Assembly (NCBI RefSeq): GCF_000968375.1
Contig: NZ_CP009933.1
Location: 310,001 to 374,000, forward strand
Length of the DNA: 64,000 nt
Reading direction: 5' to 3'
Origin: Clostridium scatologenes
GTDB lineage: Bacteria; Bacillota; Clostridia; Clostridiales; Clostridiaceae
In this document: one piece after another, positions 7,748 to 14,661 of the stretch
How positions within the stretch are numbered: position 1 is the first letter of the stretch
Layout of the letters: every line of letters starts with the position of its first letter
The notes under the pieces: model-generated
What the model saw: the letters and a program-made list of their open reading frames with translations, nothing else
Told to the model about the DNA's origin: nothing
The model's database searches: none
Program-made: the position numbers and the translations under genes

Positions 7748-9145
7748 ATGAATGAAGATTTAAAAAAACAACAATTAAAAAGGGGATTAAAAAATCGTCA
7801 TATGCAGATGATTGCTATTGGTGGAGCTATTGGAGTTGGTTTATTTTATGGTTCAGCCAATGCTATTAGTATTGGAGGCCCATCAATTATTTTAGCATAT
7901 TTAATTGTAGGATTATTTGTTTTTATGATCATGAGAGCTTTAGGCGAACTTGCTGTAGATGACCCTAATTCAGGAGCTTTTAGTGCTTATGCAACACGTT
8001 ATCTTGGGCATTTTGCAGGATTTTTTTCTGGGTGGACTTATTGGTTTCAGTGTACAACAACTGTAATGGCAGAGCTTACAGCAGTTGGAGTATACGTCCA
8101 GTTCTGGATGCCTAATTTTCCAAAATGGATGTCAGCACTAGTATTTTTATTAATACTAATTGTAATTAATCTTATTGGCGTTAAAGCATATGGAGAATTT
8201 GAATTTTGGTTTGCACTTATTAAAGTTGTTGCTATCATATGTATGATTATTTTTGGATTGCTAATTATTGTTTTTGGTTTTTCAAATGGAGGACATTCTG
8301 TTGGTCTATCCAATCTTTGGACTAATGGTGGATTTTTTGCTAATGGAATCAGAGGATTTTTCTTATCATTTATATTTGCCACATTTGCCTTTGGTGGTGT
8401 AGAAATGATTGGTATAACGGCTGGTGAAGCAGAAGATCCTAAAAAGTCTATACCTGAAGCGATTAACAATGTATTTTGGCGCATACTGATTTTTTATGTT
8501 GGATCTATTGGTGTCATGTTGTCGCTTTATTCCTGGAACAAAATAGGTACAGATGGAAGTCCATTTGTTTTGGTTTTTTCAAAAGTTGGAATTCCAGCTG
8601 CAGCAGCAGTTATTAACTTTGTAGTTTTAACAGCAGCTCTCTCAGGTATGAACAGTGCATTATATGTTGATGGAAGAATGCTTTATAGCTTGTCTTTAAA
8701 TGACAATGCTCCAAAAGTATTTAGCAAGGTTAATAAGTCTGGAGTACCTTATGTAGGAATTTTATTCAGTACGGCAGTAGCAATGATTGCAGTAGTTTTA
8801 AATTATTTTTTTCCTGCTAAAGTTTTTGAATATATTTCATCAGTGACAGTAATAGCAATTATAACTGCTTGGATAACTATTCTTTTAGCTCACTCAAAGT
8901 TTAGAAAAGAAAAGGTTAATAAAGGAGAGAAAACTGATTTTAAGATGCCTTTCTACCCCTATTTTTCATATGCAACTGTTATCTACTTAGTTTTGATTGT
9001 TATTTCTTTAGCATTTTTAGAAAGTACACGAATAGCTCTTTATGTTGCACCAGTATGGATATTATTATTAATAATTATGTATAAATTACTTCTTAAACAA
9101 AAAGTGAATTTATCTGAAGTGAAGTCAAATGCCGACCATTTTTAA
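7748..9145 (+). CDS. Amino-acid permease (APC superfamily, AAT family)
   Basis: 465 residues with about 12 membrane segments. The N-terminal hydrophilic tail ends in L-K-N-R-H-M-Q-M-I-A-I-G-G-A-I-G-V-G-L, the signature start of AAT-family amino acid:proton symporters (GabP, LysP, AnsP, ProY). It is co-directional with the SAM-riboswitch-controlled aminotransferase, 57 bp after it, with no terminator between them. That makes a sulfur amino acid such as methionine a reasonable cargo, but the family does not reveal it. A clear paralogue sits on the opposite strand at 15467-16855. The ribosome binding site is weak (GAAGAAGAAG). Confidence 0.85.
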   Translation: MNEDLKKQQLKRGLKNRHMQMIAIGGAIGVGLFYGSANAISIGGPSIILAYLIVGLFVFMIMRALGELAVDDPNSGAFSAYATRYLGHFAGFFSGWTYWFQCTTTVMAELTAVGVYVQFWMPNFPKWMSALVFLLILIVINLIGVKAYGEFEFWFALIKVVAIICMIIFGLLIIVFGFSNGGHSVGLSNLWTNGGFFANGIRGFFLSFIFATFAFGGVEMIGITAGEAEDPKKSIPEAINNVFWRILIFYVGSIGVMLSLYSWNKIGTDGSPFVLVFSKVGIPAAAAVINFVVLTAALSGMNSALYVDGRMLYSLSLNDNAPKVFSKVNKSGVPYVGILFSTAVAMIAVVLNYFFPAKVFEYISSVTVIAIITAWITILLAHSKFRKEKVNKGEKTDFKMPFYPYFSYATVIYLVLIVISLAFLESTRIALYVAPVWILLLIIMYKLLLKQKVNLSEVKSNADHF

Positions 9146-9162
9146 AAAGTTTTAAAATTATA

Positions 9163-9191
9163 TTGACGCAATAAAATATTGTTGGTATGCT
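9163..9191 (+). promoter_or_regulatory. Sigma-A-type promoter of SAM riboswitch 2
   Basis: TTGACG at 9163-9168, a 17-base spacer, and TATGCT at 9186-9191 preceded by TGG (extended -10). It is about 55 bases upstream of the aptamer and just after the permease stop at 9145. Confidence 0.65.
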
Positions 9192-9245
9192 AAAATGCAC
9201 ATAAATTGTAAATACACATTATTTGGAAAATTTAATATTGATATA

Positions 9246-9360
9246 TTTTTATCCAGAGAGGTGGAGGGACTGGCCCTATGAAGCCCGACAACCGGCATTT
9301 TAATATGTATCGGTGTTAATTCCTGCAGAATATAGTTATATATTCTGAGAGATAAGAAAA
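9246..9360 (+). promoter_or_regulatory. SAM-I (S-box) riboswitch 2
   Basis: It has the S-box core: AGAGAGGTGGAGGGACTGGCCC, GAAGCCCGACAACC and a closing GATAAG at 9351-9356. It differs from riboswitch 1 at only a few core positions, mostly in the P4 arm. It is followed by a terminator-like hairpin, then by yezD and the NifX-like gene, which it should control. Confidence 0.96.
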
Positions 9361-9389
9361 GTAGATTTTTATGAAATGAAAATTTTTTA

Positions 9390-9425
9390 AAGCTATCTTT
9401 CTTATAGAGGAAGGATGGCTTTTTC
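9390..9425 (+). terminator. Terminator hairpin of SAM riboswitch 2
   Basis: AGCTATCTTTCTT pairs imperfectly (with G-U pairs) with AAGGATGGCT, followed by TTTTT. It lies between the aptamer and the yezD start. Confidence 0.75.
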
Positions 9426-9470
9426 AATGAGTCACAAGATCAATATAAATATTAAAAGGGTGAGACTAAA

Positions 9471-9629
9471 GTGTCAAATAATAATAAAAGTAATAATGGT
9501 ATTTCAGAAAAAAATCTAAATAAGCTTTTAGCGAGCTTAAAGGTTGTCAAGTATGGTTCTGTAACTTTAGTTATTCAAGATGGGGTGGTAGTTCAAATAG
9601 AAAGAAATGAAAAAATGAGAATAGTATGA
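9471..9629 (+). CDS. yezD: YezD-family small protein (DUF2292)
   Basis: 52 residues, starting at GTG 9471 after an AAAAGGGTGAG site. The core K-Y-G-S-V-T-L-V-I-Q-D-G-x-V-V-Q-I-E-R-x-E-K is the DUF2292/YezD signature. Members are about 50-60 residues long and often lie next to sulfate or sulfur assimilation genes; their function is unknown. The N-terminus is a short Asn/Ser/Lys-rich extension. The gene follows SAM riboswitch 2 directly, so it belongs to the sulfur regulon here. The NifX-like gene follows by 117 bp with no terminator between them. Confidence 0.85.
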   Translation: MSNNNKSNNGISEKNLNKLLASLKVVKYGSVTLVIQDGVVVQIERNEKMRIV

Positions 9630-9746
9630 TTTTAAATAAATTTATCAAGAATGTTATTAGCATATTCGAAATATATATTATATATTAAGGGATGCTTAAA
9701 TATTGAGTTCTTTATGAAATTGCAGTTTAAATTTGGAGGTGAATTT

Positions 9747-10082
9747 ATGAACTATAAGGTAGCTTTTGTTAGTAATGATGGAAAAAATGTAAACGAAAAC
9801 TTTGAAACATCAAGAAAGCTTTTTATTTTTGAGATTAAAGAAAATATAGCAGAATATTTAGAAACTAGAGAAAGTAGTTTATGTTTTGAAGAGCGTGGAC
9901 ATAATGAAAAGCATATGAAAACGTTATTGAATTTAATATCGGATTGTAAGGCTATTTTTGTTAAAAATATAGGATATATGTCTTTAGTATTTTTAAAGTT
10001 TAATGGAATAAAAGCTTTTGAAACAGATTATAGTATAAGCGATGTAATTGAAGGAATATTGAGTTCTGCTTTTGAAATATAA
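9747..10082 (+). CDS. NifX/NifB-type dinitrogenase iron-molybdenum cofactor domain protein
   Basis: 111 residues from the ATG at 9747, which has a good TTGGAGGTGA site; the frame is open further upstream but without a better start. It begins M-N-Y-K-V-A-F-V-S-N-D-G, then V-N-E-N-F, and has the I-F-E-I/V-x-E-N and C-K-A-I-F-V pattern of the Nitro_FeMo-Co (NifX/NafY) fold, which binds metal-sulfur clusters. Outside nitrogen fixation these small proteins are common in anaerobes with unclear roles. Sitting behind a SAM riboswitch and yezD, it may help sulfur or metal-cluster handling; that is inference. Confidence 0.7.
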   Translation: MNYKVAFVSNDGKNVNENFETSRKLFIFEIKENIAEYLETRESSLCFEERGHNEKHMKTLLNLISDCKAIFVKNIGYMSLVFLKFNGIKAFETDYSISDVIEGILSSAFEI

Positions 10083-10137
10083 TTCTATAAAAGCTACAGT
10101 TTGAAAAGTGATATTAAATTTATTCTTTGAATAAGTA

Positions 10138-10166
10138 TTGACATATCATGTATTTTATATTAAAAT
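10138..10166 (+). promoter_or_regulatory. Sigma-A-type promoter of SAM riboswitch 3
   Basis: TTGACA at 10138-10143, a 17-base spacer and TAAAAT at 10161-10166. It drives the riboswitch at 10222, which has no gene before its terminators. Confidence 0.7.
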
Positions 10167-10221
10167 TTACTCAACTATATAAAAGCTAATTATTAATAAC
10201 TTAACTAAAATAATAAATTGA

Positions 10222-10334
10222 TTCTTATCCAGAGAGGTGGAGGGACTGGCCCTATGAAACCCGACAACCGGCATTTTAATATGCATCGGTGTCAATTCCT
10301 ACAGAGTAGTTTATACTACAATGAGAGATAAGAA
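10222..10334 (+). promoter_or_regulatory. SAM-I (S-box) riboswitch 3, with no gene of its own
   Basis: The aptamer is complete and its first 80 or so bases differ from riboswitch 1 by roughly one base. P1 is closed by GATAAG at 10327-10332. It has its own promoter and a strong terminator. After that terminator come about 20 bases, a second terminator-like inverted repeat, and then riboswitch 4. No open reading frame with a ribosome binding site lies between them. It may be an orphan left after gene loss, the upstream half of a tandem control region, or a trans-acting small RNA. Confidence 0.95.
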
Positions 10335-10370
10335 AAATAGCAGGTTTATGAACTAAAATTTTGTTGAAAT

Positions 10371-10408
10371 AAGCTATTTTTCTTAAATGAAAAATAGCTT
10401 TTTTTTAC
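10371..10408 (+). terminator. Intrinsic terminator of SAM riboswitch 3
   Basis: AAGCTATTTTTC pairs with GAAAAATAGCTT across a short AT-rich loop, then a run of eight T. Confidence 0.9.
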
Positions 10409-10425
10409 CACTTTAGTTGACCAGA

Positions 10426-10478
10426 AAACTGGAAGCTAATCTATCTTAATTAAGATATAATTAGATTCCAGTTTTTTT
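10426..10478 (+). terminator. Second terminator-like inverted repeat after riboswitch 3
   Basis: This long near-perfect inverted repeat has arms AAACTGGAA...CTAAT...ATCTTAA and TTAAGAT...ATTAG..TCCAGTTT, ending in seven T. It begins about 18 bases after the T-run of the previous terminator. No gene lies between the two, which suggests that a gene has been lost here. Confidence 0.75.
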
Positions 10479-10513
10479 GGTTATTAACATTACTAAATAA
10501 TTTAATATTGAAA

Positions 10514-10617
10514 TTCTTATTAAGAGAGACTGAGGGACTGGCCCTTCGATGTCCGGCAACCTGAAAGTATATTTCAAGGTGCTAATTCCAGCAGATATTA
10601 TATCTGAGAGATAAGAA
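10514..10617 (+). promoter_or_regulatory. SAM-I (S-box) riboswitch 4 (divergent copy)
   Basis: It retains the S-box core GAGGGACTGGCCC, TGTCCGGCAACC and GATAAG (10610-10615) but has CTTATT and AGAGAGACTGAGG at the 5' side, and shorter P3 and P4 arms than copies 1 to 3. It controls the YbaK-like and DUF2325 genes. No clear promoter is visible between the preceding terminator and this aptamer, so it may depend on the promoter of riboswitch 3. Confidence 0.92.
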
Positions 10618-10630
10618 ACTAGAATTTGAT

Positions 10631-10665
10631 AAATCTTCTTGTAGCTTATCTATAAGAAGATTTTA
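10631..10665 (+). terminator. Terminator of SAM riboswitch 4
   Basis: AAATCTTCTT pairs with AAGAAGATTTT, with a T-rich tail. It is the expression platform before the YbaK-like gene. Confidence 0.85.
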
Positions 10666-10747
10666 TTATGTGCAAGTATATCTAATTAATTAACTTGATT
10701 TGCTTGTTTAAGTTTAATAAAATTAAAAATTTGAAAGGAGAATGAAA

Positions 10748-11233
10748 ATGAGTATAAGTAGTGTAGTGGATGATTTTTTAAGTAAAGGAATAGAATGCTC
10801 TATTAATCTTTTTGAAAAAAATTCTAAGCTTTTTAGGAAAGAAAAAAGTAATTTGTTAAGGAATGTTTGCACTGCAAAAACACAGCTTTTTACAGTAAGG
10901 GGAAAAAACATAATGGTTGTTGCAGATGAAAATACTATAATCAGTAATATAAAATTTAGAGAATATTTTAAAGTAAAGCCAAGAGAATTAAGTAATAATG
11001 AAATAATAAAAATTACAGGTCATCCTAGTGGAGGATTAAGTCCCTTTGGACTAAAAAATCCATTGAAAATTTATATAGATATTTCTCTAAAAGGAAAAAA
11101 TAATATTTGCCTTTGTGCAGGTATGAAAAATTTTGTTGTAACAGTTAATTATAATGAAATAATTAAATTAACTTGTGGTCAATGGGTCGACATTTGTGAA
11201 TACAATGATTATGTTAGAGGAGTGATAATATGA
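10748..11233 (+). CDS. YbaK/EbsC-type aminoacyl-tRNA deacylase-like protein
   Basis: 161 residues from the second ATG at 10748, which is 7 bases after GAAAGGAG; the ATG at 10742 is too close to that site. The YbaK/ProX editing-domain pattern is visible: V-A-D-E-N-T-I near residue 60, then F-K-V-K-P-R-E-L, T-G-H-P-S-G-G-L-S-P-F-G near residue 97, and a C-terminal I-x-I-D-I-S. Family members hydrolyse mischarged tRNA (for example Cys-tRNA-Pro) or free aminoacyl-tRNA. Control by a SAM riboswitch is unusual and hints at editing of a sulfur amino acid such as homocysteine, Met or Cys. The stop overlaps the next start by 4 bases. Confidence 0.8.
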   Translation: MSISSVVDDFLSKGIECSINLFEKNSKLFRKEKSNLLRNVCTAKTQLFTVRGKNIMVVADENTIISNIKFREYFKVKPRELSNNEIIKITGHPSGGLSPFGLKNPLKIYIDISLKGKNNICLCAGMKNFVVTVNYNEIIKLTCGQWVDICEYNDYVRGVII

Positions 11234-11532
11234 GGGTGTTAATTATCGGTGGAGATAATTTAGAGAGTATATTATGCAAATTGCATGAAAAGGGATTTAA
11301 TAATATAGATCATATTAGTGGAAGAGATGGCTGGAATAAAAAGACTAATATGATGGTAAAATCACAAAAAGTAGATTTAGTAATTGTACTAGTAGATTTT
11401 ATAAATCATTGTGTTGTAAAAAATACAAAGGAGAGATTGAAAAAGTCTAATATTAAAACAATATTTTCAAAACGTTCATGGGTGCATTTGGAAAGTCATT
11501 TAAATAATTTTTGTATAGTGAGAAATGCTTAA
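11230..11532 (+). CDS. DUF2325 domain protein
   Basis: 100 residues. The start is M-R-V-L-I-I-G-G-D-N-L, followed by G-R-D-G-W, V-D-L-V-I-V-L-V-D-F-I-N-H and a C-terminal I-F-S-K-R-S-W. This is the full DUF2325 pattern, a small Rossmann-like fold of unknown function. Its ATG overlaps the YbaK gene's TGA, so the two are translationally coupled and share SAM riboswitch 4. A terminator lies about 70 bp downstream. No function can be assigned. Confidence 0.8.
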   Translation: MRVLIIGGDNLESILCKLHEKGFNNIDHISGRDGWNKKTNMMVKSQKVDLVIVLVDFINHCVVKNTKERLKKSNIKTIFSKRSWVHLESHLNNFCIVRNA

Positions 11533-11599
11533 TATGATGAAAGAATTAGATGACATGAATAATCAAGTGAAAATTTTTCTAGATAAAGTAAAAGAATAT

Positions 11600-11650
11600 T
11601 AATAACACTACCATCATTAAAATGTATTTTAGTGGAGGTAGTGTTATTTT
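11600..11650 (+). terminator. Intrinsic terminator after the DUF2325 gene
   Basis: AATAACACTACC pairs with GGTAGTGTTATT around an AT-rich loop, followed by TT and mixed A/T. A 22-codon frame just before it (11534-11602) has no ribosome binding site and is not called. Confidence 0.8.
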
Positions 11651-11702
11651 ATGATATAATTGATTTGATTACAGAAATAGGGAAAGGAGTTTAGTTTTTG
11701 TA

Positions 11703-12563
11703 ATGAAAAAAAAATTGGACGTAAATAAAACAATCACTACAGTAATTATTTTAAATGTAATTCAAATAACTACGATTGTTATGGTGATATTGTACAATTA
11801 TTTTCATAACAATGTTTTGAATTTTCAAGATAAATTTTACAGTGGAGAACTTTTGGTATATTTAATTATATCCATAGGAATTATAAATAGTTTTTTTGCA
11901 ATTAAGGATATTCGATCGTTAAATGGTAACAATGATGAATATAAAATGCTTAAAAGTACATTAAAACAACTAGAGGAACTCAATAAAACCCTTAGGGCTC
12001 AAAGACATGATTTTATGAATCATTTGCAGGTAGTATATAGTCTTATGGAAATGGAAGAATATCATGATTCAAGAGAGTATATAGAAAAAGTATTTAAAGA
12101 CATTCAAAAGGTAAATAAGGTATTAAAAACTGCTAATCCAGCAGTTAATGCACTGCTTCAAGCTAAAATACTTTACGGAGAAAAAAGAGGAATAAAAACA
12201 GAAATATTAATTACTTCTTCACTTCAAGATTTAAAGGTACCATCCTGGGAATTTTGCAGAGTACTTGGGAATATTGTAGATAATGCAATTTATGCACTTC
12301 AAGAAATAGATGGAGAAAGGATTATACAAATAGAATTATTTGAAGATCTAAAGTTGTATGGATTTAAAATAAAGAACAATGGACCAGAAATTCCAGAAGA
12401 ACTTGTGAAAAAAATTTTTAAAGCAGGAGTAACTACAAAAGGTGAAAAAGGAGAAGGCATGGGACTTGCTATTGTGAAGCGTATACTAGAGGAATATGAA
12501 GGCGGAATTAAGGTATTTACAGAAAAGAAATTCACTGTTTTTCAAGGATGGGTTCCAAGATAA
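11703..12563 (+). CDS. Sensor histidine kinase with Spo0B/DcuS-type phosphoacceptor domain
   Basis: 286 residues. There are two membrane segments (about residues 9-32 and 45-66) and almost no extracellular domain. A coiled linker leads to the phosphoacceptor segment R-A-Q-R-H-D-F-M-N-H-L-Q (His near residue 102), which is the SpoOB_a/LytS-like type. The HATPase domain has N-I-V-D-N-A-I-Y near residue 190 and G-E-G-M-G-L-A-I-V near 258. The partner is probably the LytTR regulator at 14662, since the NfeD/FloA genes between them are co-directional. A gap of about 170 bp with a likely promoter separates it from nfeD. The signal sensed is unknown. Confidence 0.85.
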   Translation: MKKKLDVNKTITTVIILNVIQITTIVMVILYNYFHNNVLNFQDKFYSGELLVYLIISIGIINSFFAIKDIRSLNGNNDEYKMLKSTLKQLEELNKTLRAQRHDFMNHLQVVYSLMEMEEYHDSREYIEKVFKDIQKVNKVLKTANPAVNALLQAKILYGEKRGIKTEILITSSLQDLKVPSWEFCRVLGNIVDNAIYALQEIDGERIIQIELFEDLKLYGFKIKNNGPEIPEELVKKIFKAGVTTKGEKGEGMGLAIVKRILEEYEGGIKVFTEKKFTVFQGWVPR

Positions 12564-12731
12564 ACAAAGTTTTTCATATTATATTACAGTAAGGTATCAT
12601 GTAAAACTTGAAATATGACATTTTAAACTGAATTATGTATTTTTCAACTACTATGCATTCATTTTAATTCATGTAGGAAGTATTATACTAGTATAGACAG
12701 ATAGAAGTTACAATTAAAGGAGGAGGGAGAA

Positions 12732-13232
12732 ATGGAGCTGGTAAGTTTTTTGTCTACTATAAGTTGGATTGCCATATTGTGTTTTTCATTCGGATTTTTG
12801 CTGGTAGTTATAGAAATGTTTCATCCTGGGTTTGGAATACCAGGAATTTTCGGAGCTATATTTTTAATAATGGGCATAGTAATAACAGCAAAGAGTATTA
12901 TGGAAGCATTGATTTTAGTTAGTATCATCATTGCAGTGTTAGGAGTAGCTCTTACTTTAGTCCTGAGATCTGCAACTAAAGGTAGACTTTCAAAAATACT
13001 GATTTTGCGAGAAACCCAAAAGAAAGAAACGGGATATACAGGCTCCGAGGATTTACAATATTTCGTGGGTCAACAGGGAATTACTCTTACAATTTTGAGA
13101 CCAGCTGGTATCGCAGATTTTAATGGCATAAAAATGGATGTGGTTTCAGAAGGAGAATTTATACCAAAAGGTGAAAAGGTAAAGATCATAAAGGTAGAAG
13201 GAAGAATAATTGTAGTTAGAAAAATATTTTAA
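12732..13232 (+). CDS. NfeD family membrane protein
   Basis: 166 residues without the protease domain, that is, the short NfeD class. Three or so membrane segments in residues 8-80 include the family's V-x-E-M-F-H-P-G-F-G-I-P-G motif. A soluble OB-fold domain follows (about residues 100-166), beginning near G-Q-Q-G-I. It is translated from an AAGGAGGAGGGAG site. It is followed 21 bp later by floA, the standard partner: NfeD is thought to work with flotillin in membrane microdomains. The specific role is unproven. Confidence 0.87.
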   Translation: MELVSFLSTISWIAILCFSFGFLLVVIEMFHPGFGIPGIFGAIFLIMGIVITAKSIMEALILVSIIIAVLGVALTLVLRSATKGRLSKILILRETQKKETGYTGSEDLQYFVGQQGITLTILRPAGIADFNGIKMDVVSEGEFIPKGEKVKIIKVEGRIIVVRKIF

Positions 13233-13253
13233 AAATAAGGAGGAATGAATATT

Positions 13254-14246
13254 ATGAATGGTCCTATTACTGTAGTTGTATTTTTAGGAATACTCATAAT
13301 TTTTTTAGCATTGTTTTTTAGTTTTGTACCAGTAGGTCTTTGGATTTCAGCATTAGCTGCAAATGTAAAGGTAAGTATTTTCAATTTAGTGGGAATGAGA
13401 CTTAGAAGGGTTCAACCAAAAAGAATAGTTTTTCCATTAATAAAAGCAACAAAGGCAGGCCTGGAAGTTAGTGTAAATCAACTAGAAGCTCACTATTTAG
13501 CTGGTGGAAATGTAGATCAAGTGGTGGATGCACTTATTGCAGCTCATAGAGCAGATTTTAAATTACCATTTGAAAGAGCAGCAGCAATAGATCTTGCAGG
13601 TAGAGATGTACTTGAAGCTGTAAAAATGAGTGTTAATCCAAAGGTAATTGAAACACCTAATGTTTCAGGTGTTGCAAAAGATGGAATTGAACTTTTAGCA
13701 AAAGCAAGAGTAACAGTAAGGGCAAACTTAGAAAGATTAATAGGTGGAGCTGGTGAAGCTACAGTAATTGCTAGAGTTGGAGAAGGTATTGTAACTACAG
13801 TTGGTACATCTACTTCACATAAAGAAGTTTTGGAAAATCCAGATGCTATATCTAAAACAGTTTTAGCAAAAGGATTGGATGCAGGTACTGCATTTGAAAT
13901 ATTATCTATAGATATTGCTGATGTAGATGTTGGAAGAAATATAGGAGCACAACTCCAAACCCTTCAAGCAGAAGCAGATAAAAATATTGCCCAGGCAAAG
14001 GCAGAAGAAAGAAGAGCTATGGCAGTAGCAAGAGAGCAGGAAATGAGAGCTGCTGTAGTGGAAGCAGAAGCAGAAGTACCAAGAGCTATGGCTCAAGCTT
14101 TAAGAGAAGGAAAATTAGGAGTAATGGATTATTATGATATGCAAAATGTAATATCAGATACAAGAATGAGAGAATCTATATCTAAAGTTGGTGATAAAAA
14201 AGATAAAAAGACTTCATATGGCAATCCTAGTGATGTTAAGGAGTAA
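13254..14246 (+). CDS. floA: Flotillin-like protein FloA
   Basis: 330 residues from the ATG at 13254, 10 bases after AAGGAGG; an ATG at 13245 is only one base from the site. An N-terminal hydrophobic hairpin (about residues 6-40) is followed by an SPFH/PHB domain and then a long Ala/Glu/Arg-rich coiled coil (about residues 235-290). The C-terminal G-V-M-D-Y-Y-D-M-Q-N is highly characteristic of FloA/YqfA. It scaffolds membrane microdomains and influences cell shape, secretion and signalling. Here it sits between NfeD and a charged small protein, bracketed by a histidine kinase and a response regulator. Confidence 0.94.
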   Translation: MNGPITVVVFLGILIIFLALFFSFVPVGLWISALAANVKVSIFNLVGMRLRRVQPKRIVFPLIKATKAGLEVSVNQLEAHYLAGGNVDQVVDALIAAHRADFKLPFERAAAIDLAGRDVLEAVKMSVNPKVIETPNVSGVAKDGIELLAKARVTVRANLERLIGGAGEATVIARVGEGIVTTVGTSTSHKEVLENPDAISKTVLAKGLDAGTAFEILSIDIADVDVGRNIGAQLQTLQAEADKNIAQAKAEERRAMAVAREQEMRAAVVEAEAEVPRAMAQALREGKLGVMDYYDMQNVISDTRMRESISKVGDKKDKKTSYGNPSDVKE

Positions 14247-14252
14247 AATATT

Positions 14253-14657
14253 ATGAGTGATTTTGATAATTTGGTGGATATTATTTTTGATTCAGGAAAA
14301 GTGTTAAAAGACATTATAAAAGCTTCCAGTGAAAAAGCAAGAAAAGTAACTAATAAAACTAAAGATAATATTTTTGATGATAATGATAGTAAGGATGATT
14401 ATGATTGGCTAAAAGGAAAAAATTTACAAGAAGATAAACAAAAGAATTTAAGTTTTCCATATGATATAGGAGAAAGCGAAAAGGCAGAACTTGAAAGAAA
14501 TATAGAATATGAAAAAGCTAAAGCTCAAGAATTAAAAAAGAGATTAGAAGAAAGAACAACAATGAATTTAGAATTAAAAGAAGAAAATATTATGCAGGCT
14601 ATAGTATATTCAGAGATATTAGGCAAACCTAGAGCAAAAAGAAGAAGAAGGTGGTGA
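14253..14657 (+). CDS. Charged hypothetical protein of the floA operon
   Basis: 134 residues, not recognised. It is hydrophilic, rich in Lys, Glu and Asp, with no membrane segment or signal peptide. Residues 70-115 have a heptad-like pattern of Glu/Lys/Leu suggesting a coiled coil, and the C-terminus is basic (K-R-R-R-R-W). The ribosome binding site AAGGAG lies over the floA stop, and the start is 6 bp after it, so it is translated together with floA. A role as a cytoplasmic partner of FloA or NfeD is possible from context, but there is no direct evidence. Confidence 0.7.
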   Translation: MSDFDNLVDIIFDSGKVLKDIIKASSEKARKVTNKTKDNIFDDNDSKDDYDWLKGKNLQEDKQKNLSFPYDIGESEKAELERNIEYEKAKAQELKKRLEERTTMNLELKEENIMQAIVYSEILGKPRAKRRRRW

Positions 14658-14661
14658 TTTA

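Noticed and set aside
8047..8484. A 145-codon open frame on the minus strand inside the permease gene
   Set aside because: It is opposite a clear membrane transporter; its composition simply reflects the complement of hydrophobic codons.
6303..10617. Repeated blocks of about 110 bases, considered as a mobile or CRISPR-like repeat
   Set aside because: All four are SAM-I riboswitch aptamers with matching terminators; spacing and structure do not fit CRISPR and no cas genes are present.
11534..11602. A 22-codon frame after the DUF2325 gene
   Set aside because: It lacks a ribosome binding site and its end overlaps the terminator stem.
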